This document shows positions 22,115 to 28,627 of a DNA stretch of 33,243 nt, piece by piece. This DNA comes from Klebsiella pneumoniae. Lineage in GTDB: Bacteria > Verrucomicrobiota > Verrucomicrobiia > Limisphaerales > SXTU01. The stretch lies in contig CALQJI020000058.1 of assembly GCA_943330855.2 (NCBI GenBank), positions 1 through 33,243 on the forward strand, given 5' to 3'. The notes below the pieces were generated by a model. It was not told where the DNA came from. It ran no database searches and worked only from the letters and a program-made list of their open reading frames with translations. Both the position numbers and the translations under genes were made by a program. Within the stretch, counting starts at the first letter, position 1. Each line of letters begins with the position of its first letter.

Positions 22115-22573
22115 AGGCGTGAGGATAGTCGCCCGGCGTGAGAGGCCAACTTGTTTTCTCAGCCGGAGCGGCGTGACGATTCGCGAGTAAGTCGGTGGAG
22201 GAAATACGTGTGCCTTCGCTGCCTTCAGTGGCTCCCTCGCAAGCAGAGGGCGAGAAGGTTCCGGGTTTTAAAAAGACTCCAGAAGCGCCTCCACTTCGAG
22301 CGCAACTCAACCCGAATTCCGAGATGGAATGGCCACGAAAAGACACAAAGAGCGCAAAGCCAAGCTTCTGGCTGCAAAACGGACTCGCGGGAAATCTCCC
22401 CGCGTCCATCCATCCCCAGCCCAGCTCCTTTGTGTTCTTTGCGCCCTTTCATGGCTCACCTTCGGAGTTCGGGCTCAACGCTCGCTCCTCGCGAGTGAGG
22501 CTACCTCTCCGCTCGCCTCCGTCGGCTAGGGGGAGAGCGTTCACCTGCCGTGATGCGTGTGCCAAACTCGCCC
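22115..22573. other. gene-free region between RNase D and a sulfatase
   Basis: Several overlapping short frames are open here, but none has a domain, leader or plausible start. Most of the stretch is occupied by palindrome B at 22297–22484. Confidence 0.6.
22297..22484. repeat. nested inverted repeat, palindrome B
   Basis: Outer arms of about 25 nt near 22297–22321 and 22461–22484 pair through CGAGCG…CCCGAA-TCCGA blocks. Inner arms near 22329–22360 and 22426–22456 pair through GGCCA-GAAA…CACAAAGAGCGCAAAG blocks. Pairing is imperfect. The inner units are close relatives of the CGCAAAG repeats at 14216 and 10036. Confidence 0.75.
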
Positions 22574-24043
22574 CTACTTTTTCGCGGCCGCCTTCTTCTC
22601 ACCCTTGCCACCACTGGGGCGGTATTCGTTCGCCCAGTTCTTCGCCACCAGCGCCTTCAACTCTTTGACGGTGCCAACATGCTTCGGGTCTGATGCCAGG
22701 TCGTGCAACTCCTGCGGGTCAGCCTGCATATCGTGGAGTTGCGCACCCTGCTTCCCGCCGTCCCACTCCGTGTAACGCCACCGCTCGGTGCGGACGGTGT
22801 GGCCGGGGTAGCTGCCGCGCCAGACTTGGGTGAAGGCGGGCTTGGTCCACGGGGCGTTCGGATTTTCCAGCAACGGCCTAAGGCTCGCACCTGCGAGGTT
22901 AGTCGGCGGAGTGATCCCGGCGAGATCGGCCAGCGTGGGGAAGAGGTCCACAAACTCGACGGTGCGCGGGCTGACGTCGCCGTTGCCCTTCGCGCCGGGC
23001 GCGAGAATGAGGAGCGGGACGCGCGCGGAGCCTTCCCACAGACTCTGCTTCATCCACAGGCCGTGCTCGCCCTCGTGATAGCCGTGGTCGCTCCAGAAAA
23101 CGACGATGGTGTTCTGCGCGAGCTTGAGGCGGTCAAGAGCGTCGAGCAGCCGGCCCACCTGCGCGTCCACGAAGGAGATCGTCGCGTAGTAAGCCTGCTT
23201 GGCCTCGCGCGATTGCGTCTCGGTGGTGCCGAACCACGGCCAGGGAGTGACGGAGCCGAGCGATGGCGCGGGCGCGGCCTTCGCCTCTGCGAACGGCCCC
23301 TGTGGCATCGTGATTTTCTCCATCGGGTAAAGGTCGAAGTATTTCTTCGGCGCGATGTAGGGGCAGTGCGGGCGATAGAAACCGGCAGCGATGAAGAACG
23401 GCTTGTCCTTGTTCGACTCCAACAGCTTGATGACTTCGGTCGCCACCTTGCCGTCGGTCTGCTCCTCGTCGGGGCCCTCGGCTTTCATGAATGACAGGGA
23501 GCTGCCGAGCCCGCGCTTGGGCGTATGGTTGGTGAGCTTGTCCTCCTCGTCCTTGTCGCGCCCGCGCGGGTTGAGCGCGACATTCCACGACGGCGCATCA
23601 TCGAGGCCGGGCGTGCCGATTTGGCCGGGGTTTCCGTAGTGATAAATTTTCCCGACGCGGGCCGCGAAGTAACCGTTCTTCATGAACATCTGCGGCAGCG
23701 TGACCACGTCCGGCAGCACGGAACGGAAATGCTTCTGCAAGTCATACACCTGCGTCGTGTCTGGCCGCAGGCCGGTCATGAGCGACGTCCGGCTAGGTGA
23801 GCAGAGCGGGAACTGGCAATACGCGCGGTCGAAGCGCACGCCCGCCCGCGCGAGCCGGTCAATGTTCGGCGACTTCACCAGCGGATGGCCGTAGCACCCG
23901 AGGCTGTTGCTCATGTCATCCACGGAGATGAAGAGGACGTTGGGCTTGGCAGCGGCGGGACAGTGTTCAGTAGTCAGTAAGCCAGTAACCAGTGAGAGCA
24001 GCAGCGCGGGCAGCCGGTGAAGCGAGGGTAGGTAGTTTTTCAT
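22574..24043 (-). CDS. sulfatase, iduronate-2-sulfatase-like
   Basis: A 489-aa protein with a signal peptide (LPALLLSLVTGLL…). Sulfatase motifs are NVLFISVDDMSNSLGCYGHPLVKSPNID in the metal site, the formylglycine motif C81-S-P-S-R85 inside QFPLCSPSRTSLMTGLRPDTT, GKIYHYG, FIAAGFYRPHCPYIAPKKYFDLYP and FWSDHGYHEGEHG. The PHCPYIAPKKYFDLYP stretch and GLRPDTTQVYD are characteristic of iduronate-2-sulfatase-like enzymes, so 2-O-sulfated uronates are the likely substrates. It ends in a Lys/Ala-rich tail. It lies 38 nt downstream of a paralogue (24082–25560), and they are probably one transcript. Confidence 0.94.
   Translation of the reverse strand: MKNYLPSLHRLPALLLSLVTGLLTTEHCPAAAKPNVLFISVDDMSNSLGCYGHPLVKSPNIDRLARAGVRFDRAYCQFPLCSPSRTSLMTGLRPDTTQVYDLQKHFRSVLPDVVTLPQMFMKNGYFAARVGKIYHYGNPGQIGTPGLDDAPSWNVALNPRGRDKDEEDKLTNHTPKRGLGSSLSFMKAEGPDEEQTDGKVATEVIKLLESNKDKPFFIAAGFYRPHCPYIAPKKYFDLYPMEKITMPQGPFAEAKAAPAPSLGSVTPWPWFGTTETQSREAKQAYYATISFVDAQVGRLLDALDRLKLAQNTIVVFWSDHGYHEGEHGLWMKQSLWEGSARVPLLILAPGAKGNGDVSPRTVEFVDLFPTLADLAGITPPTNLAGASLRPLLENPNAPWTKPAFTQVWRGSYPGHTVRTERWRYTEWDGGKQGAQLHDMQADPQELHDLASDPKHVGTVKELKALVAKNWANEYRPSGGKGEKKAAAKK
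23961..24000. repeat. CAGT-N3 short tandem repeat in a signal-peptide coding region
   Basis: CAGT occurs five times at 7–8-bp spacing (23961, 23968, 23975, 23983, 23990) within the leader codons of the sulfatase at 22574–24043. Related ACTGATTA/ACTAATTA units occur at 24064–24087 and 25581–25604, next to neighbouring gene ends. Confidence 0.65.
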
Positions 24044-24081
24044 AATGGGATCGGGACGAATGACTGATTAGTGAAAACTGA

Positions 24082-25560
24082 TTACTTCTTCGCCGGCACG
24101 CGCTCCAGCAGCCGCTTCATCTCCGCGACTGACTTCGCGTGCTGCGGGTCAGCCGCGAGATTGCGGTATTGCTTCGGGTCCGCCTGCGCATCGTAAAGCT
24201 CCGCGCCCGCGTGGCCTTCATCCCACTCGATGTAACACCAGCGGTCGGTGCGGACGCTGCGGCCCATGAGGGACTGCTTCTTTGGGTCCACGCCGACGGT
24301 GAGGCTCACCTCGGCATTGCGCGTGACTTGCGTGAAGGCGGGCTTGTCCCAAGCGGCCTGCGGATTCGCGAGCAACGGCTTAAGGCTCCGGCCTTCGAGT
24401 GTCGGATGGATGGGCAGGCCAGCGAGCTCCGCGAGCGTCGGGTGCAGGTCAACGAGCTCCACCGGACGGCGACTGGTCTGGCCGCTGGCCTTCGCACCGG
24501 GCACACGGATGATGAGCGGCACGCGAGCGGACTCCTCGAAGAGGCTGCGCTTCTGCCACTGCCCGCCGTGCTCGCCGAGCAGCCAGCCGTGGTCGCTGAA
24601 GAAGACGACGATGGTGCTGTCCGCGAGTTTGAGGCGGTCCAGCGCGTCGAGCACGCGGCCCACCTGCGCGTCCATCTGACTCACGCTCGCATAGTAGGCG
24701 CGGAGGAAGGCGCGATTGTCCAACTCCGCGAGGCCGTAGTTCGGCGGGCGCACGAGCGGCGAGACCGCGGGAATCTTCGCGAGGTGTTCGAGCGGCTCAT
24801 TCGGGAGGGAGAATTTCTCCAGCGGATGCAGGTCGAAGAATTTTTGGCTCGCGATGCACGGCACGTGCGGACGGAAGAAACCGCAGCCGATGAAGAACGG
24901 CTTGTCCGGCGCGGCGGCATGCTGCTCCAGCAGCTTGATGACCTCGCTGGCAAGCATCCCATCCGTGTGGTCCGTGCCATCCCCCGCCGTCGCGTGCCAC
25001 GCAAGGGCCGCGCCAAGGCCGATTTTGGGCGTGTAGTTCAGGAGTGATTTTTCCTCGGTCTTGTCGCGGCCCGAGGGGTTGATCGTGCGCTGCCACGACG
25101 GCGCATCGTCGAAGCCGTCGGTGCCAATCTGCAACGGAACCCCGTAGTGGTAGAGCTTGCCCGCGCGCACGACCGAGTAGCCCCCGAGCTGGAAAGTCTG
25201 CGGCAGCGTCTGCGCGTCGGGCACGGCCTTGCGGAAGTGCGTGGCGTTCTCGAAAACGCGCGTCGTGTCGGGCCGCAGGCCGGACATGAAGGACGAACGC
25301 GACGGGTTGCAAAGTGGATACTGACAATACGCCCGCTCGAAGCGGACGCCGCGAGCCGCGAGCCGGTCAATGTTTGGCGAGCTGGCCAGCGCGTCGCCGT
25401 AGCAGCCCAGCCGCGTGTTCAAGTCATCGGCGACGAGGAAGAGGACATTCTGCTTCGGCCCGGCGGCGGCGGCGGGAGAGTGACTGGTGATTAGTGGAAA
25501 AGAGATTAGCGCGAGCAGGAGCGCGGGCAATATGCGGAAGTTGGCGGCGAGGTTTCTCAT
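24082..25560 (-). CDS. sulfatase, iduronate-2-sulfatase-like (tandem paralogue)
   Basis: A 492-aa protein closely patterned on the downstream gene at 22574. The signal peptide is ILPALLLALISFPLI…. NVLFLVADDLNTRLGCYGDALASSPNID is followed by C84-N-P-S-R88 within QYPLCNPSRSSFMSGLRPDTTRVF. FIGCGFFRPHVPCIASQKFFDLHP and FFSDHGWLLGEHGGQW provide later site residues. The serine after Cys is Asn here; the C-x-P-x-R core that the maturation enzyme reads is intact. GRSVRTDRWCYIEWDEGHAGAELYDAQADPKQY is the typical C-terminal sulfatase subdomain. It probably differs in the position of the sulfate it attacks. First gene of the tandem pair. Confidence 0.94.
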   Translation of the reverse strand: MRNLAANFRILPALLLALISFPLITSHSPAAAAGPKQNVLFLVADDLNTRLGCYGDALASSPNIDRLAARGVRFERAYCQYPLCNPSRSSFMSGLRPDTTRVFENATHFRKAVPDAQTLPQTFQLGGYSVVRAGKLYHYGVPLQIGTDGFDDAPSWQRTINPSGRDKTEEKSLLNYTPKIGLGAALAWHATAGDGTDHTDGMLASEVIKLLEQHAAAPDKPFFIGCGFFRPHVPCIASQKFFDLHPLEKFSLPNEPLEHLAKIPAVSPLVRPPNYGLAELDNRAFLRAYYASVSQMDAQVGRVLDALDRLKLADSTIVVFFSDHGWLLGEHGGQWQKRSLFEESARVPLIIRVPGAKASGQTSRRPVELVDLHPTLAELAGLPIHPTLEGRSLKPLLANPQAAWDKPAFTQVTRNAEVSLTVGVDPKKQSLMGRSVRTDRWCYIEWDEGHAGAELYDAQADPKQYRNLAADPQHAKSVAEMKRLLERVPAKK

Positions 25561-25600
25561 GGGGGATGGCGGGCGGTGGTAACTAATTACTTACCACTAA

Positions 25601-26131
25601 TTATTGACGGCTCTGCGCACGCTTCACGGCGTTGACGATGCGTCGGTCATCGTCCCCGCTGTCACGGACAAGTTCGAGAAACAGCGGCAAGGTCATGTTC
25701 ATCCGGCGCAGGAACGGACGGTCCCCCGCGCAGCCATACATGAGTTGGGCCGGCATTTCTCCGAGCAATTTCAGCCGAGCCTTCACGATGAGCCGGGGCA
25801 ACCACGAAATGCCCTCCACCTCGGCGGACTTCGCAGGCAGGCTCGCCATCGTCGCCGTGCGACCGGAGGACTTGCCGCCGAGCACGTTCAGAAAGTGGTC
25901 GCGCCGGATGGCAGTGACCGCAAGCGAGGTCTCGTAATCCGGGTCGCCAGAATAACATTGGGCGTCGTCCACGAAGTCGAACAACTCCTGCGTGGAGCAG
26001 CCCGCGCCCGCGAGGAACGCAGCGTCTGCTGCCTCGAACATCGAGCCCGGCGTCTTGCGCCCCGCGTGCCACGCCAGCACAGCGCGGTCCCAAACCCGGC
26101 GGAATTCCTGCCGCCATTCGTCATCATTCAT
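25601..26131 (-). CDS. DUF5069 domain protein
   Basis: A 176-aa cytoplasmic protein. ATG 26131 is used because residues upstream in the same frame only mirror the gene on the other strand. The first 60 residues are helical (NDDEWRQEFRRVWDRAVLAWHAGRKTP…STQELFDFVDD). The DUF5069 core is WLPRLIVKARLKLLGEMPAQLMYGC-GDRPFLRRMNM…FLELVRDSGDDDRRIVNAVKRA. The function of DUF5069 is unknown. A Cys-Ser motif and Gly-rich turn are seen but no recognisable active site. It is divergent from the hypothetical gene at 26219 and tail-adjacent to the sulfatase pair. Confidence 0.82.
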   Translation of the reverse strand: MNDDEWRQEFRRVWDRAVLAWHAGRKTPGSMFEAADAAFLAGAGCSTQELFDFVDDAQCYSGDPDYETSLAVTAIRRDHFLNVLGGKSSGRTATMASLPAKSAEVEGISWLPRLIVKARLKLLGEMPAQLMYGCAGDRPFLRRMNMTLPLFLELVRDSGDDDRRIVNAVKRAQSRQ

Positions 26132-26218
26132 GGGGCGAGGATAGCGCGCGCCGGGGTGAGGACAATCTCGCGTTGCTTGGGAAGCGGAAGTGCTTGCCTC
26201 ACCTGCTACACTCGCACC

Positions 26219-26821
26219 GTGCCAACACTCAATCACGCAATCACCGCCGCGCTCCGCGAAGTTGAACTGAGCCTCACCCACCAGCGCGAGGAAGGGAAAT
26301 TTCCGGTCGGGCTGGATCGCGTCCAACTGACGCTCGCCTTTGCCCTCGACGGGGACGGAACCGTGAACGCATCTCCCGGCGGTCCCCATTCGCTAACAAT
26401 TTCATTCAAGCCGGGCGAACTCACCGCGAAGACGCACCCGTCCCCTGCCCCGCCAGCCACGAGTTTGCCGCGCCCAATCACCGGCCCGGCTGGAGAGATT
26501 ACCGAGGCGTTGTCGCAAGTGTTTGGCGCGCCCGGCTTCGACCCCTCGGCACGCGCGTCAGTGTTTCGCGAAGTGGTGGAAGGAATGACGCCGGAGCAAG
26601 TGCTGGAGGTGCTGACTGCCGTGTTAGCGTCGCCGTCCGCAAATGCCGACAACGCCACGCGCATGAGCGCCCATCTGCTGCGCGGCGTGATTCAGAGCGG
26701 CCCGACCAAGGCGCTGGACCGCGGCGTCAGCACGCTGCGGGAGCTGCTCGCCCGCCATTCGCTGACTGAAATTCTCCGTGTGGTGGATACGGAATGGAAG
26801 ACACAGATGGCCTGGCTATAG
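26219..26821 (+). CDS. unknown protein with a trypco2-like N-terminal domain
   Basis: A 200-aa protein with a GTG start at 26219; the frame is open upstream but there it is antisense to the DUF5069 gene. The first 65 residues (LNHAITAALREVEL…FPVGLDRVQLTLAFAL…HSLTISFKPGE) have the helix–strand–strand–strand pattern I associate with the trypsin-co-occurring 'trypco2' domain. That match is from memory and moderate. After a Pro-rich linker (HPSPAPPATSLPRPITGP) comes an all-helical region of about 120 residues ending in KTQMAWL. No peptidase or other effector is next door. It has no signal peptide. If the domain call is right, it may be part of a proteolysis-linked conflict or signalling module whose partners lie elsewhere. 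Confidence 0.6.
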   Translation: MPTLNHAITAALREVELSLTHQREEGKFPVGLDRVQLTLAFALDGDGTVNASPGGPHSLTISFKPGELTAKTHPSPAPPATSLPRPITGPAGEITEALSQVFGAPGFDPSARASVFREVVEGMTPEQVLEVLTAVLASPSANADNATRMSAHLLRGVIQSGPTKALDRGVSTLRELLARHSLTEILRVVDTEWKTQMAWL

Positions 26822-27083
26822 TCAGTCGGCGCATCTTGACGCGCCCGGGAGCACTGCCTTCCAGGCCGCAGCGGGTGATTCACACGAGAGCGTGGGAGTT
26901 CACTGCCGGCAGACTTCAAGCGGCGGCGGCGGGCGGGACGCCCGCGGTCCGGGTCACTGATGTTCGGGGGTAGCAAGCTGCGCCCGTAGCCGTGGCAACC
27001 ATCACCCCGAAACCGAAACCTTGCGGTCGGCGCTCCTTCTGCCCGCTTGCTGTTTACGGAACACTTCGTTGCCGCCTCGGCGA
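26822..27083. other. intergenic region with one small palindrome
   Basis: No gene is seen. A 6-bp hairpin GCGGGC/GCCCGC (26929–26945, loop GGGAC) lies in a G-rich run reading GGGACGCCCGCGGTCC, similar in style to the GCGGACGCC units of palindrome C. Confidence 0.5.
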
Positions 27084-28451
27084 CTACGCGACCACACCCT
27101 TCACCACTTCCCCCTTCACATCCGTCAGGCGGAAGTCGCGGCCGGCGTAGCGAAAGGTGAGTTGCTCGTGGTTCAGTCCCAGCAGGTTGAGAATCGTCGC
27201 GTGCAGGTCATGGAGGCTCACTTTGTCCTGCACGGCCTCGAAGCCGTGGTCGTCGGTCGCGCCGTAGCTCGTGCCGCCCTTCGCGCCGCCGCCGGCCAGC
27301 CAGAAGGTGAACCCCTTGTTGTTGTGGTCGCGCCCGTCGTTGCCCTGCGCGAAGGGCGTGCGGCCAAACTCGCCGCCCCAGATGACCAGCGTGTCCTTGA
27401 GCAAGCCGCGCTGCTTCAGGTCGGTGAGCAGGCCGGCGATGGGTTTATCCACGCTCGTGGTGCTCTTGGCCAGCGCGCTGGAGAGGTTGAAGTGATGGTC
27501 CCAATTCCCGCTGCCCACCTCCACGAAGCGGACGCCCGCCTCGACGAAGCGCCGGGCCATCAGACATTTCCGCCCAAAGTCATCCGTGTCGCGGTCGCCC
27601 ACGCCGTAGAGGTGCTTCGTCGCCGCGCTCTCCTTCGCCAGGTCCAGCAGGTCGGGCATCTGACTCTGCATCTTGAAGGCCAACTCGAAGCTCTCGATGC
27701 TGCCCTCAATCGCCGCGTTGTGCGGGTCGCGCTGCTGGGCCGCGCGGTTCAGCGTTTGAATCAAATCCAGTTCCAGCCGCTGCGCCTGCGCCGTGCCGGG
27801 AGGGCGCAGGTTTTTCACTTCCGAACCCGCGACCGGACGACCGCCCGTGCCGATGCGCGTTCCCTGGTAAATCGCCGGGAGGAACGAGCTGCCGAAGTTC
27901 TGCGCGCCGCCGAAGTTAGCCGGCGGCGCGATGGTGATGAAGCCAGGCAAGTTCTCGTTCTCCGTGCCCAGGCCGTAAGTCGCCCACGCGCCAAGCGACG
28001 GGCGGACGAACTGCGACGTGCCGGTGTGCAGCCGCAGAAACGCCTGCGGGTGCGCGGGCAAGTCCGTCTGCATCGAGCGGATGAGCGCGAGGTCGTCCGC
28101 GTGCTGCGCGACGTTCGGAAAGAGGTCGGAAATCCACAGCCCGCTCTTGCCGCGTTGCTTGAACGCCGCCTTCGGCCCCAGCCAAGTGCTGCCGGGCCGC
28201 GACCCGGGCTTGCCAGCATCGGCGATGAGCTTGGGCTTGTAGTCGAACATGTCCACATGCGACGGCCCGCCGCTCATGCACAGGAAGATGACGCGCTTGG
28301 CGCGCGGCGTGAAATGCGGCTGCTTCGGCGCGAGCGGCTTGTCGGCCGCCGCCGCCTGCGCCGCGAGGCCTGCGAAGGCGAGGTAGCCGAAGCCACACGA
28401 GACGGAACTCAATGCGGCACGGCGGGAGAGCAAATGCGAAAGGGCGTTCAT
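27084..28451 (-). CDS. DUF1501 protein
   Basis: A 455-aa protein with a twin-arginine-like leader (LSRRAALSSVSCGFGYLAFAGLAAQA). DUF1501 hallmarks are RVIFLCMSGGPSHVDMFDYKPKL, VKNLRPPG (around residue 190), RRFVEAGVRFVEV, NWDHHFNL, LVIWGGEFGRTPF, GRDHNNKGFTFWLAGGG and HDLHATILNLLGL, which resemble the alkaline-phosphatase/sulfatase fold. Metal-binding Asp/His residues are plausible in WDHH and DHN. The activity is unknown. DUF1501 genes are routinely next to PSCyt1/DUF1549/DUF1553 genes in Planctomycetota and Verrucomicrobiota, and here one starts 176 nt upstream on the same strand, with a palindrome in between. Confidence 0.92.
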   Translation of the reverse strand: MNALSHLLSRRAALSSVSCGFGYLAFAGLAAQAAAADKPLAPKQPHFTPRAKRVIFLCMSGGPSHVDMFDYKPKLIADAGKPGSRPGSTWLGPKAAFKQRGKSGLWISDLFPNVAQHADDLALIRSMQTDLPAHPQAFLRLHTGTSQFVRPSLGAWATYGLGTENENLPGFITIAPPANFGGAQNFGSSFLPAIYQGTRIGTGGRPVAGSEVKNLRPPGTAQAQRLELDLIQTLNRAAQQRDPHNAAIEGSIESFELAFKMQSQMPDLLDLAKESAATKHLYGVGDRDTDDFGRKCLMARRFVEAGVRFVEVGSGNWDHHFNLSSALAKSTTSVDKPIAGLLTDLKQRGLLKDTLVIWGGEFGRTPFAQGNDGRDHNNKGFTFWLAGGGAKGGTSYGATDDHGFEAVQDKVSLHDLHATILNLLGLNHEQLTFRYAGRDFRLTDVKGEVVKGVVA

Positions 28452-28471
28452 AAGCGGGAGAGATTTTTAGC

Positions 28472-28622
28472 CACAGATGAACACAGATGAAACGCAGCTG
28501 GAGGCGAGACCCCGGCCCATCGGCTTGGAGCGCGGACGCCCACGTCCGCAGTCACTTCCACCAACCCGCTGCTTGCGGCGGACGTAGGCGTCCGCGCTCC
28601 GGTCTTCATCTGTGTTCATCAG
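28472..28622. repeat. nested inverted repeat, palindrome C
   Basis: The inner arms are 28527–28549 and 28578–28600, 23 nt with a single mismatch around a 28-nt centre, built on GGAGCGCGGACGCC. The outer arms 28476–28491 and 28605–28620 are a perfect 16-nt inverted match, GATGAACACAGATGAA and its complement. It fills the spacer between the DUF1549/DUF1553 gene and the DUF1501 gene and could fold in the shared mRNA. Confidence 0.9.
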
Positions 28623-28627
28623 AGGCC

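Noticed and set aside
22151..22668. Overlapping plus-strand frames of 66–157 codons
   Set aside because: They are composed largely of palindrome B and overlap the sulfatase 3' end. No domain or start support.
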